DNA of 64,000 nucleotides from Cephalotus follicularis. Its lineage: Eukaryota > Streptophyta > Magnoliopsida > Oxalidales > Cephalotaceae. Location: assembly GCA_001972305.1 (NCBI GenBank), contig BDDD01001602.1, positions 228,546 through 292,545 on the forward strand. The letters run 5' to 3'. The position numbers were made by a program, and so were the translations under genes. Of the stretch, positions 10,271-21,338 are shown piece after piece (the first letter of the stretch is position 1; each line of letters begins with the position of its first letter). Under the pieces are notes generated by a model that was given only the letters and a program-made list of their open reading frames with translations, searched no databases and was not told where the DNA came from.

Positions 10271-12764
10271 ATGTTGAATTGGCTCTAAATAGGCTAGAAC
10301 ATTTAGGGAATTAGGGTTTATGGTTAACTTTTAAAACTTTTTAATCCCCAAGCAGTGGGATACCCTAAATGCTAAGTCCAGAATTGTCCTAATAGGCCCT
10401 AGGATCTCTAATTAGGGTATCAATTGATTCAATACATCTTCCCAAGCAATAAAGGGAAGCCGGTGGGAGCTAGGGTTACACAAGCCCTAGCTTTGGTCAC
10501 TCCCAAAATAGAATTAGGGTAACACACCAAAAACCCTAACACCAAATGCTCAACCCGAAACCCTAACATAGCAAAACCCTTAGGGTTTTCTAGGGTTCCA
10601 ATATAGCAACAAAAGGGCACAATTGGGATAGCAATCCCAGCCCTCAACCCCGACATTAAAAAAAACACCAAAATCATCAACATCAAAGAGGAGAATTAGA
10701 ACCATTTCCTAATTTCTTTGCTCCTACACTTTGGTGTTCCTTCAAACTTGGAATGAAACCTTTTGCCTTCACAAAAGAGCTTCAAGAATGCACGGACAGT
10801 AGCTTCTATGAAGGCATGAAGGCTTGATGTGTTTGACCTAAACTAAACTCTAAGATAAGTAAAGATATGATCCAATAAGGAAACCATCTCCACCTATTAT
10901 GAAGTTTGGAGGGTGAGAGGATGATTGTTTGTTCTTCTTTCTCAAAGAGCTTCAAGCTCTATTAAGTTCTTCAATGGAGGAAGTTTCTCATGGCATATAG
11001 AGGAGGGAAAGAAGAGAGAGCACATGGGTGAAGAGTTAGGAGAGATTTAGAAAGTGTGTTGAGTAAGTCTTACAAATATCTTAAGTCATCATTTCTCCTA
11101 TAAGACTAGTCAAAGATATTTGAATTGAGCTTGTCTCATAAGCTTCAAGACTCACCAATTCACTCCCTTAAATCACTTAACTGCTGGCCAACCCACTATG
11201 CAAAATGGCACCACAATAAAGCCCAAAAACAAGTGACAATTCCATAGTTGAAAAGTCAACAATAGTATGCTAAGTTTGCACATTTGGGCCGGCCCACCTC
11301 TAGCCAAAGTGAAGCCCAATTTTTGGCTCACTAAACGAAATAATTTCCAAGCCCAATATGCTACAAAGCCCACTAGCTCTCTCTACAAGTAAATGCCCAA
11401 TGCACTTACAAGTTGCACGGGACATTCGATTATGGCGATGCATGAACTAACTTCTAAAGAAATGATATATGTTCAGCAAATAAAATTTACACTAGCAAAG
11501 TAACGGCTCCCAGATTCTAAATTCTCACTAAATGACATGTATCCCACACACGTCAACATGTTCCAAAATCAGATGGGAACCTAAAGCCCAGTTGGATTCC
11601 GTTACAATGATAAATTTCCCAGAACATCCCAGAGTCCTTGTACGACCATCTTAATAGTCCTCGACTATCAAAATAGCCCCATATGGTATCCAATCTTCCC
11701 CCGGATTTGTGGACCAAAGTTCCACATCTATCATTCGTTAGTTGGATAACCAATGCTTTCTCACGGTCATCGGTTTATGTGTCATGTATCCCTCATCATA
11801 CTTGGCTCTGACCGCGGACTAGGGTTTGGATTAATGTCTAGCCCAGGTAATACCGCGATAAATATAATTCTATGAACGCACTGAGACTATCAGGAGACAT
11901 CCCAGGAAACCTCTTGTTTCCAATCTCCCAAGTGCCTGGCCAGGACTTTAAGTCTACAACGGTCATAGATGTTATAGAGCATGTCACCCTCAACACCGGT
12001 GTGACAATCCCATATTGCGCACTCACCCATACATCTTAATGCAGGTCCCATAATCCCCAAAGATATCCCTTTTTCCAGCACGTGGCTAGTGCTGGGGAAG
12101 GTAAAAATCAAAGCCAAGTGATTAACACATAATGCATGCTAGCCGCTCAGGTAGAAGGAACACCGCAGATCACGTATGATCTACTAGACACCTTTGGCTA
12201 TACACTACCGAGACAATTGGAATCCTATCAAAAAAGGTGTTGACTCTCCAAATAGGCTTCCTATGGTAGGTTGGAAGTGTCATGCCTCCAGCATGCACCC
12301 CACATTAGCTTTAGGATAAGCCCAAATGGCAATGAGATAATCCATCCTCCACATGACCCAGGAGCAAGCATAACACGGCAAGTCTTTGAGGTTCATCAAT
12401 TGCCCGAAGAAAATGAACCTATGACTTGGAACGTTCTATCAGAAGGGAGTAAGGATCTCATTCTTGTAACCTCTCAGGCACGAGATCCAAACCTCGAACA
12501 ATAGGGCGCTATATGTGTATTCAGTTAACATGGTGATTAACTGATCCGTAGTGATGGTTTTGGATAATACATATAGCAAATGCCAATGTTACTAAATAAG
12601 CACAATAGAACATGAATGGAACTAAGAATGTATGGATAAAGAGTGTATCATATGTAAAATACATATAGATGCAACCACCTCGTAGCTTACAGGGACACCC
12701 TAATCTAACAATTAAAGGGATCCATATGCAGTGTAATTGTTATTCTAACCATAATGCTTCGCAG
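10271..12764 (-). mobile_element. Copia-like LTR inside LINE endonuclease
   Basis: Non-coding block between the two halves of the LINE endonuclease. It shares long stretches with 13266-14870, with the reverse complement of 14940-19045, and more weakly with the 3' LTR of the copia element at 31264-32326 (for example a GTGTGACAATCCC then GCGCACTC segment at 11999 and 31657). Orientation is set by that copia LTR, which belongs to a minus-strand element. It is probably a solo LTR. The exact edges and TSD are not resolved; the edges given are where LINE coding sequence stops and resumes. Confidence 0.6.
10361..10600. repeat. Cluster of telo-box-like CCCTAA/TTAGGG motifs
   Basis: CCCTA or TAGGG units occur near 10363, 10396, 10412, 10471, 10485, 10514, 10534, 10561, 10575, 10581 and 10591, in both orientations. 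Some adjacent steps are 20 or 27 bp. This is too sparse and mixed to be interstitial telomere repeat. A weaker form is visible at 13415-13500 in the related LTR copy. Confidence 0.55.
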
Positions 12765-13265
12765 TTAGGAACAATTTTGGCGATATGGGACCCTACCTGT
12801 ATCAATTTTGAACCAATCCTTGTGAATGAATAGGCTATACATGGGAAAGTACACTTCCCCAATAATCAGGTTTTATTTGTTTCCTATATATATGGTGTTT
12901 GTGATAGCTATGCTAGAAAGAATCTATGGGCTAATATTTAAATTGTGCCAACTGTTTTCGGAATGAGTCGTGGGCCATTCTAGGGGACTTCAATGGTATT
13001 AGGTTTGGCTATGAGCACAGCTCTAGTAACCGAATCACCAACGCTATGAATGAGTTCAATAAAGATGTTAGAATTGCTGAATCGGAGGACTTGAAGACAA
13101 CTTGTTTGAATTTCACATGGAGTAATATGAGCGTTGGAATGGATGCTATTTCAAAAAAACTAGACAGAGCTATGGGAAACTGTCAATGGTTTAACATTAT
13201 GGGGGACTCCTTTGCACACTTTCATAGCCTTGGGATCTCTGACTACTCTCCTGCCTCGATCTAGT
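12765..13265 (+). pseudogene. LINE ORF2 endonuclease, C-terminal part
   Basis: Translation resumes with a QLGTILAIWDPTCINFEP block, then SYIYGVCDSYARKNLW, AILGDFNG (the conserved GDFN with metal-binding Asp) and finally KKLDRAMGN and GISDYSPASI, equivalent to the SDHSP end of APE-type endonucleases with His changed to Tyr. Several stops and frame changes intervene. Together with 10123-10270 it covers nearly the whole endonuclease. No RT follows, because copia-like LTR DNA begins within a few tens of bases. Confidence 0.75.
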
Positions 13266-14870
13266 TGATGCATAGACCATAGTGTTTAAAAGGCTCTATG
13301 AACTGTGGGATATTTAGTGCTCATGGTGAAAAACAAAAAGTTTTCTTTCTTTTGAAATGAGAAAGCGTGAAAACCCCTTTAACTAATTGTCCCATTGTGA
13401 CCAAGGATCAATAATTAGGGTTTCAATTGAACCAAACAAACTTCCCAAGCATAGGGGTTCGGGTGGAGCTAGGGTTTCGCTAACCCTAACATAGGTCACT
13501 CCTTAAATTGGTATAAGGGTGACACATAAAACCCCAACATCAATTTGCCAACTGAATCCCAAACATCAACACAAAAGTCATAAAAAGGATGCAGGAATTC
13601 AAATTCCTAATTTTTTGCTCCTCCACTTTTGTGTGTTCCCTCAAGCTTTAAATCTAAGCTTTTGTCTTCACAAATGTTGCCACCCAAACCACGACCAACA
13701 ACTTTTGTGAAAGGTTGAAGGCTAAAAGCGTTTATACCTAATCTAGTCTTCAACACAAGTAAAGATAGAATCCAGTGTAGAAACTATCTCCACCTATAAC
13801 GAAGTTTGGAGGGTGAGAGATGATATGTTTGTCCTTCTCTTGTCAAGAGCTCCAAGCTTAGTCCACGTCCTTTGGTGAAAGAAGACGAATTGGGAGAGAT
13901 TTAGATGACGAGAAAAGAGAGAGAATTTTGGACGGGTTCGAAACTTGTTCGTATCAAGAGTTGTTCCAAAGTGTGTTCAATACGATTCGATAAGATTTGA
14001 TAAGTCAAGAAAATACCTTTTCAGCCTTATATATAATATAGATGATGACTCATCATAAAACATCTCATACAAGCTTACCCTTAAGCTTACAGACTCTGAT
14101 CCCTCTGATCAAGGAGGTCTGCAAAAGAGTTCCGAAGTCTAACTTTGTACATCGAGCTCCCAGCTCTGCCAAACAAAGTATGATCTCCAACCTCTACCAT
14201 CGAGGTCTTCCCTAGAGCTCTAAGGTCTGAGGTATGATCTCTACCACCGAGGTCTAACATTTTCCCTCTGTATCTTAGGTCAATGAATGACCCCCCCGAG
14301 GTCTGCCCGTTGCCTCTTAGGTCTGCCAATGACCCCTACGGTCTGACCTCTACCTCTGAGGTCTGACTTCGTGGTCTGACTTCCGCTGCGTGGTCTAACT
14401 TTGAGGTCTGACCTTCGCTGTGAGGTTTTCCTTCACATAAACCCGTCTTATAGCTCTCTCAAAAAATAAATACTCGCTGCATTTTTCTATTAAAACAAAT
14501 AACCCATCCCACAAAACTTTCCATTATGGTGATGCTTGAACGTTCTCAAGAAGAAGAGACACACGTCCAGCAATGAACTGTTTACTAGCAAAGTAGCATC
14601 TCCCTGATGCTAATCTCTCACTAAATGACATGTGACACACACGTCAACCTATTCCAAAATCAGGTCGGAGCTCAAAGTCTGGTTGGTTCCAGTACAGAGA
14701 TAAATTTCCCAGAACATCCCTAAGTCCTGGTACGAACATCCTAATAGTCAGAGACAATCAGAGCAGCCCCGGTATGATGTCCAATCATCCCCCAGAAATG
14801 TGGGCCTCCACGTCTATCATTCATTAGCTGGTGAATTGGTATTTTATCCTGTCATCGACGTAGGTGTCAT
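13266..14870 (-). mobile_element. Copia-like LTR copy, truncated
   Basis: Follows 10320-11780 block by block (start with a long A/T run, CTTCCCAAGCA, CTAGGGTT, CACCTATAA-type segment, CACACACGTCAAC). It ends at about 14870, where the next copy begins in inverted orientation. It holds the AGGTCTGA array. The LINE endonuclease stops immediately upstream. There is no TSD I can define. Confidence 0.55.
14095..14430. repeat. Array of AGGTCTGA motifs with about 20-bp steps
   Basis: The GTCT core of a GAGGTCTGAC-like motif starts at 14117, 14137, 14205, 14225, 14252, 14301, 14321, 14341, 14361, 14374, 14393 and 14406, with weaker copies at 14279 and 14425. Many steps are 19-22 bp, others 27 or 13. 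Unlike the GTCGAC arrays the motif is not palindromic. It is absent from the related LTR at 10271-12764 as far as I can see, so it looks like a local expansion. Confidence 0.7.
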
Positions 14871-17668
14871 CCTTTGTTACACTCGATGTTTAAACATTCT
14901 TAGTTCCAATTATGTTTTAATGTGCATACTACGATCGAAAATGGCAAAGACTATATGTAATATCCCAAACCGTCACTGTGGATCAGTTGATCGCCATGTC
15001 AACTGAATACACATATAGTGTCATGTCCATGAAGGGTTAGATCTCATGCCTGGGAGGTTATGAGAATGAGATCCTTACTCCCTTGTGAAAAAATTTCTAA
15101 GTCATAGGTTCACTCTCTTAGGGCAATTGATGAACCGCAAACACTTTCCGTATTATGCTTGCCCTCTTATGTGTGGGGGATGGATCATCACATTTCCATT
15201 TGGGTTTACCCTAAATCTAATGTAGGGTGCTTGCTAGAGAGCATCATTGAACTGACCCACCATAGGTTACCTATTTGGAGAGTCAAGACCTCTGTCAATA
15301 GGACTCCTATTTGTCACGATAGTGTTTAGTCAAAGGAGACTAGTGGGTACTTTAAGACTCCTGTTATGTCCTTAAACCTAAGCAGCTGGCATGCATTGTG
15401 TAGTAACTGCTTGGCTTTGATTTTTGCCTTCCCCAGCACTAGCCACGTGCGGGCAAAAGGGTTGTCTTTGGGGCTTGTGGAAGCTACATTGAGATGTATA
15501 GGAGAGTACACAAAATGGGATCATCTCACCTATGTTGAGTGTTATAGGCTCTATAACATCTTTGACCATTGAAGACTTTAAAGTCTCGGTCGAGCACTTG
15601 GGAGATGGAAACGAGTGGTTTCCTGGGATGTCTCCTGATAGTCTCAATGCGTTAATAGAATTATAGTTATCGTGCTTTACCTAGGGGTGACATTAATCAT
15701 TACCCTAGTCATGGTCAGAGCCGAGATGATGAGGGATATACGACACATATGCCGATGACAGTGATAAAGTACAGGTTTAACTAGCTGACAATGATAGATG
15801 TGGTATACACGGATTCAGGGGTGATTGGAGATCACTACGTGGCCATATGGATAGTCAAGGACTATCAGGATGGTAGTACCAGAACTCTGGGATGTTTTGA
15901 GAAATATATCATTGTACCGGGAACCAACTAGCTTTCGGGTCCCGCCAGATTTTGGAATCGGTTGATATGTCAGGTGACATGTCATTTAGTGAAAGGATAG
16001 CTCTAAGGAAGATGTTACTTTGCTAGTGAACATTTCTTTTGCTAAGCAAACATTTCTTTGGAATTGAGTTCAAGCATCACCATACTGAAATGTTACGTGC
16101 AAAGAGTTGTTTGTTTCAATATTTAAGTGCAGATGGCATTTACTTATAGAGAGCGCTTATGGCCTTTATAGCATTTTGGGCTCTGGATTTAATTCCTTAT
16201 GTTGGCTGAAATTTGGGCTTCTTTATGCCTAAATAAGGCCGACCCAATGTGTGTTTAATTATGGGCTTTGTAACGCCCCCGATCAAAGCTCACTTTATAC
16301 TCAAAGCGAGCCTCGAGAAATCGGTGCGTTACGTGTGGGGTGAAACCTTTAATCTCTTTACAATTTAACTAATTTCTAATATTTATCTAATTTCTCATAG
16401 TCTCAAATGTAACTTACAACATCTCAAAGCTAAACTTTAACAACATCATACTTTCGATCATAGTCAATGTATTTATAAAATATTATCAGAATACATTTCA
16501 CAGTGGAAAATATGTACTCATTACATCAACAGCAGTTTATATAAAACATTAATGTATAACATAATTTCTTTCCATAAATGCTTTTCGAGCTTCCTCTAAA
16601 GTTCAAATTCCATGTCAATCATCTCCTGGAAATTTTATTTGAAAACAAAACATTGTAAGGAATGAGCTTAAATAGCCCAGTAAGAATCATAGTTATAAAA
16701 ACGTTATCGAAATTTCTTTTTGATACTCTTTATCAAAACTTCTTCAAATCGTACATTTTTCTGGCATATAACTTAGTCATACTTGAAAATAAAACATCAT
16801 TAAAATCCTTTTCTGGTATAAAAACCAACACGTTTCACATTCATTTCTTTTTCAAAATCACATTCATTCTTTTCTGTTCATATCTCATGAAACAAAACAT
16901 TTCTTTTCTTTTTCTGACCATATCTCATGAATCAAAACATTTCATAAATAACTGAGTTGTTGTATAAACTTAAATAACCCAATTGAACCATTGCTTCACC
17001 GGGGCATTGTGCACTCCCCGATTACTATCCTTACATCACATGCATGTCCGTGAGCACTCTCCGCTCATAACATTAATCTTTACTAGATTATTCCTCCATG
17101 GATCGCAATCCAGTAGTTGTTCATCTCAGTTCGTTGCATTTTCTCATTTCGTAAAAACATTTCTTAATACTTTGAGTGATCAGCTCAATGTTTCCATAAA
17201 ATAAATTCGTACAACATTCGTAAAACTGAATTTATATATATCAAAACATTAAATTATAGTAAACATTTCAACAATTTTGCAATGATAAAATCATAATTTC
17301 GTTGAAAATAATAGCAGAACATAAGTAATAATTTTAAACATAAAATTTCATCAAGAATTTGGCAGAAATTCGAATCACGTAAAACATAACAATTTGCTGT
17401 ATAAGTTCTAGAAATAACATAAATTATTTTGTCATAAAAATATAAAATAAAATACTTTGGAAGAGTGATAAAATATTGTACAGAATAGAATTTTTCCTTA
17501 CATTGCTTTAATCTCCTTCTTTCTCTTTCTCCACTAAAATCTCCTTACTGAAGCTTTTCTCTCTCAAACTCTTTCGCTCTCTTTCTTTCTCTCCCAGACT
17601 CTCAGACTCTCCTTCTCTCAGTAACTTCAGCCGAAATTACTACTGCACTAAGACGTTCTACTCACCTG

Positions 17669-17676
17669 TATTTATA
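17669..17676 (-). promoter_or_regulatory. TATA box candidate of solo LTR
   Basis: TATAAATA on the minus strand, placed downstream (in LTR orientation) of the GTCGAC array and just upstream of the CT-rich (plus strand) block. The same order of array, TATAAATA, GA-rich tract is seen at 51774-52180 in the sister LTR, which supports it as the LTR promoter. Confidence 0.55.
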
Positions 17677-17839
17677 GGAAGTAAAAGCCGCCTTTGTTTT
17701 GTCGTTATCTTCTTAAAATAATCAAAGTTAGGTAAAATATTTTCGCTCCTTCATCCGTTTGTCGACACGCGTCCTTACTTAAAAAGTTAACGCGCTAAAC
17801 GACAAAAAATGCCGGTATTTCCAATTTTTTTCTCAAAGC

Positions 17840-18112
17840 GTCGGAGGTTATGAGTACAGTGTCGCCACTTAAGCCTCAAACCGTTGCCGCTTAAACCATG
17901 AAGCGTCTCCGGTTAAACGCATTAACAAAGGAAGTGGGCTTTCAGTGTCGACAAAAACGCTTAAAAGCGTCGGCGCTTTTAGGCTAAAACGTTTGTCTCG
18001 AAATGAGTCGACACTTAAGGCATTTCACCACATAACAAAGGCAAACTGTCGACGCTTTAAAATAGGCAGTCAACGCCTTATAAACTATCGACGCTTATTC
18101 CTGGCAATTGAC
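17840..18112. repeat. GTCGAC palindrome array, type A (degenerate)
   Basis: Cores start at 17840 (GTCGGA), 17861 (GTCGCC), 17883, 17905, 17947 (GTCGAC), 17969 (GTCGGC), 18007, 18048, 18069, 18087 and 18107, most followed or preceded by GCTT/AAGC. The first steps are 21, 22, 22, 42 and 22 bp. A spurious 128-codon frame (17945-18331) overlaps this array and the GC-rich segment at 18220-18310; I do not consider it a gene. Confidence 0.75.
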
Positions 18113-19237
18113 GCTTTCAACACCACAAAACACGCACAACACAGTACAATTCCTAAAAAAACCATAACGACTTCAACAAAATTTCCAGTCCAAAAACAAT
18201 TAGCGAATTTTGAATACCTTTCGGGGGCACTGCCCCCGCCCGCTGTCCGGGCAGCTGGATCCCCCGTCCACTCACCGGGGAGTGGAACCCCCGAACCCAC
18301 GAGCGTTAGGGTCATAGTACTGGCCCTTTGAAATATTTTCCAACCTAAATAATAGCAACCATATTTCCATATAACTTTAACAAAAATTTTCGGTCATTAC
18401 AGGCTTGATCCTTAGTGAAATCCAAGTTGGTTTTACTTAAGCCCATTTGCATGACTAATACAATTTTGGTGCAAACTTCCTTTGCTTTGTGTGGGAAAAA
18501 TTGGTGGACATAATGGCCGACCAAAGGGTGAATAAAAGAGAGAAATAATAAGTCATGAGCTTGTTCAACAAGCTAAAGAAAAGTCCAAAAGGATTTTTTT
18601 AAGTCTTCACTTATTCAACACACCATAAGGAATTCTTTCTCTCCTTTTCTTCTCACTCGTAGCTCTCTCTTCTTATCTTCTCCTCTAGTCGTCTCCCTCC
18701 ATAGATGAAAATCAAGAGTGCTTGAAGTTCATGAAGAGAAGAAGACAATACAACTTCCTTTCACCCTCCCAAACTTATTTGGAAACTATCTTTACTTATT
18801 TTGAAAGATAGATTTAGGGTTAAACATTAGCCTTCATCCTCAAGCATTCTAGATTTCTAAAAGCTGTTGGCCGCCACTTGGGGATGATCTTGTGTGAAGA
18901 TGGAAAATTTGGAAACAAGTTACAAGGAACACCAAAGTGGAGGTGGGCAAGGAATTTGGTAGGCTTCTAATTTCTTCTCCTTGTAGAATTGTGTTTGTGT
19001 TGTTGTAGGTATGTGTCGGGTTTGAGGGATGGGATTCTTGCAGGTTGTTTTTAATGAATTTTGAAAAGAATTAAATTTATACCGCAAGTGCATGGTTGTG
19101 CAGTCATGAGAAGAACGCTAGGAAACAAGCTAAATTAATTTAAATCTATTCAACATATGCGAAGTATGCAAAATTGAGGTACAATTATGAAAACTACTCC
19201 TAAACATGCAAGAAATAAATTAATTATCAAAATAGCG

Positions 19238-19366
19238 GTTGAAGGCATCGACGATTTGTCAAGGTGTCAACGTGAATCAAATTAAAGCAGGAAATCGTCG
19301 ACTGAAGGCGTTGACAAAAACTAAACAAAACAGGAAAGTGTCAACGCTTACGGTGTAGGCGTCGAC
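19238..19366. repeat. GTCGAC array, type A, first in Tat/Athila LTR
   Basis: Cores or variants at 19247 (ATCGAC), 19265 (GTCAAC), 19297 (GTCGAC), 19310 (GTTGAC), 19340 (GTCAAC) and 19361 (GTCGAC). Spacing is less regular than in other arrays, but the last pair is 21 bp apart. GTCAAC and GTTGAC are what CpG deamination of GTCGAC would give on either strand. Confidence 0.65.
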
Positions 19367-19551
19367 GGTTATAGCACTGAATAAAAAACAAACAGAAATT
19401 AAGGCAGGCAAATGATTAAATATCAAAGAAAGAAATAAAAAATGAATATAATATGCAAGATAAAGTTGGTTTTAGGGTATAGAAACTCACCATAGATTAT
19501 ATTGAAACACTCAATTACTTAATTTCTCAAACCTTGGTAACCAACAGTAGC

Positions 19552-19704
19552 TAGGTCGATATGGAATGTGACTGTGATGACAAATCGTTTGAGTAGTCAT
19601 GCTAGGTCTATACGGAGTGTGGCAGTGGCGATAAATTGTATGAGTAGACATGTTATGTCTATAAGAAGTGTGTTCGGCATGACAAACCGTATGAGTAGAC
19701 TCCA
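19552..19704. repeat. Tandem repeat, 51-bp unit, three copies
   Basis: Three degenerate units begin TAGGTCGATATGG (19552), TAGGTCTATACGG (19603) and TATGTCTATAAG (19654), each containing a GAGTAG(T/A)CATG-like or GAGTAGACT end. Step is 51 bp. Non-coding, inside the Tat/Athila-type LTR. Confidence 0.75.
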
Positions 19705-20096
19705 TTGATTGCATTGGAAACCATTCATTCAACAATATTCTTATTCACTGACAAAGTGTTTGTGGATTTTAATCAGACAGACGAAGTGTGTGTGAAGGTA
19801 GAAAATTGAAGAACAAATCAACGCTTCAAGGATATTATTAATGGAGTTCAATCAATACAATCTAGGCTTTGTTCTAACCCTAAAAACCTTGAAAAGATTA
19901 GCTACAATACATTGAAATAAAGCTTAGAAATCTAAAGAAGAAGAAGGCGGCTACAAAGCTTATCACTAGCTTGTACTTGCTGTTATGACTGACCTTATAA
20001 TGTATTTATAATTACAAAACTGCTAAAAAATGGAAAGAAAATAACCTAATTACAAAACTAGGAAAAATCTGAAACTTTCAAAATTTGTTGCCAGGC

Positions 20097-20362
20097 GTCG
20101 TAAGCGTCGACGCTTACGTCTTGGGCGTCGACAGTTTGTAGCTTTGCGTTGACGCTTTGATGTGTTGAAGGCGCTAAGCGTCGACTTATATCTTGCGTGA
20201 TTGAGCTGACTTGAGTGTTAAGCATCGACGCTATTGGTCAAAGCATCGATGCTCAGAGGGTGTAATTCAATTTTCAATCTTCTGTACCAGAGCGTTGACT
20301 CTTTAATCTAAACCATTGGCGCTTTGTGTCTAGGCACCAATGCTTACAATCAAAGCGTCGAC
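20097..20362. repeat. GTCGAC array, type A, second in Tat/Athila LTR
   Basis: Cores at 20106, 20127 and 20148 (21-bp steps), 20180, 20224 and 20245 (21), then 20294, 20315, 20336 and 20357, an exact run of three 21-bp steps. The run includes GTTGAC, ATTGGC and ACCAAT variants still followed by CTTT or GCTT, and ends on a full AAGCGTCGACGCTT. The run shows that position, not exact sequence, has been kept. Confidence 0.8.
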
Positions 20363-20555
20363 GCTTTGCTTTATTTTTTGTAGATTTGAAATCTTGTCTT
20401 CAATTTTCACTAACTTGAACCATTCTTCATACACTTTGGTCTTTTTTACTCTTGTACCTGAAAATTAACAAAACACAACCACAGTAGTCTATTCCAAACA
20501 TAAAAATATAACAAATAGATTATTAAAAACACCACATTTTTATGCTAAACAAACA

Positions 20556-21007
20556 CCCCCATACTTAGACTTTGCCTGTCCTCAAGCAAACAAAATGGAA
20601 AACTAAAACAAGAAAACAAACACAAAAACAAAAACAGAAAACACAAACAAAAACCTAACTCACTTTCGCAGGAATCACGATTGCATTTAGCCTATGCAAC
20701 AAGACGAGTTTTGTGTCGTGAGTGTTTTACAGCGAATAAACACACAAAATTCAGTTCATCAAAACTTTGATGACAGGCAAAATGTATCTCTACTTAAAAA
20801 TTAATAGACACCCCCATACTTAAATTTTATTCTCTCGTTCCAAGTTCTAGAATCAAAACACGTCTCAATTAAGGGGTTTTACTAAATTTTCTGTTATTCC
20901 ACAATATATAAAGCAATCAAGATATGCATTCTTAATAACATAAAATCCAAATTCGAAGTTAGAGAAAGAACTTTAGCACTCACGCATCTTTTGTTGGAAA
21001 CGGTATA
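20556..21007 (-). mobile_element. Tat/Athila-type polypurine tract and 3' untranslated region
   Basis: Read on the minus strand, this holds two TAAGTATGGGGGTGT-like tracts (near 20560 and 20813) and TTGCTTGAGGACAGGCAAAG. No coding frame. The next element (21008-27714) is inserted here, with TSD GTATA at 21003-21007, and the few bases after 27719 are probably its continuation. Confidence 0.6.
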
Positions 21008-21229
21008 TGTCACACCCCGTTATTTCCATTCACGTATAATGGACAAGCATATGTGGTGATATCAGAAATAAGCATAATAATGCATAATTCGTTCGATCGT
21101 TGAAATATAATAGTAGCGATGTTAAATAACATCAAACAGTATATACTATATGATGGTAGCATATACAATTCAATAACAGTACCAAACAATAGCAATTCAA
21201 TCAATGTTATGCAATTTCTACCCAGAACA

Positions 21230-21338
21230 GTCGGTTGCCCTCAAGATTGGCCGACTGACTTGGTTGTGTAGTCGACTGCTTTGCCTTGGCAGTCGACTGG
21301 ATAGGTTGAGTGGTCAACTGCCAAGGGTGGCAGTCGAC
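21230..21338. repeat. GTCGAC array, type B, mid-LTR
   Basis: Cores start at 21230 (GTCGGT), 21250 (GCCGAC), 21271, 21292 (GTCGAC), 21313 (GTCAAC) and 21333 (GTCGAC). Steps are 20, 21, 21, 21 and 20 bp. The equivalent array in the solo LTR at 60434-63339 (61892-61999) has steps of 20, 21, 21, 20 and 20. Intervening bases are unlike each other within an array. Confidence 0.9.

Larger units (their letters stand above)
16269..18401 (-). mobile_element. Solo gypsy LTR, TSD GGCTT
   Basis: The unit is bounded by TG at 16269 and CA at 18401 with a perfect 5-bp duplication GGCTT (16264-16268 and 18402-18406). The end at 16269 (TGTAACGCCCC, then AGCGAGCCTCGAG) mirrors the end of the solo LTR at 51611-53629 in reverse. 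Read on the minus strand it has a GTCGAC array, then a TATAAATA box (17669-17676), then a purine/pyrimidine-rich block (17515-17640). No coding region is present, so it is a recombination-derived solo LTR. Confidence 0.9.
14940..19045 (+). mobile_element. Copia-like LTR copy, inverted, interrupted
   Basis: 14940-16268 is the reverse complement of the 3' part of the LTR at 10271-12764 (for example the ACACATATAG, GAGATCCTTACTCCC and GCACTAGCCACGTGC segments). 18402-19045 continues it, matching the reverse complement of about 10600-11100. The two parts are separated by the solo gypsy LTR 16269-18401. The copy is cut at about 19045 by a Tat/Athila-type LTR. With 13266-14870 it forms a large imperfect inverted repeat. 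Confidence 0.6.
19046..20555 (-). mobile_element. Tat/Athila-type gypsy 3' LTR
   Basis: On the minus strand a polypurine TAAGTATGGGGG (20556-20567) immediately precedes TGTTTGTTTAGC, and about 1.5 kb later the unit ends ATTAAAAACA, preceded by a CCATGCACTTGCGGTATAAA segment. A CTTGAGGACAGGCAAAGTC stretch before the polypurine tract is the well-known 3' untranslated sequence of plant Tat/Athila elements. It contains two type A GTCGAC arrays and a 51-bp tandem repeat. The left TSD cannot be checked. Confidence 0.65.

Noticed and set aside
10361..10600. Interstitial telomere repeat
   Set aside because: Units are scattered and in both orientations, not a contiguous TTTAGGG run.
12271..12504. 77-codon frame and similar short frames in 10271-16268
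   Set aside because: Inside non-coding copia-like LTR sequence; the related copies do not keep the frames.
17945..18331. 128-codon frame
   Set aside because: It runs through the degenerate GTCGAC array and a GC-rich patch of a solo LTR; composition reflects the repeats, with no domain.
19511..19735. His/Thr-rich 74-codon frame on the minus strand
   Set aside because: Produced by the 51-bp tandem repeat inside an LTR; no start context or homolog recognised.
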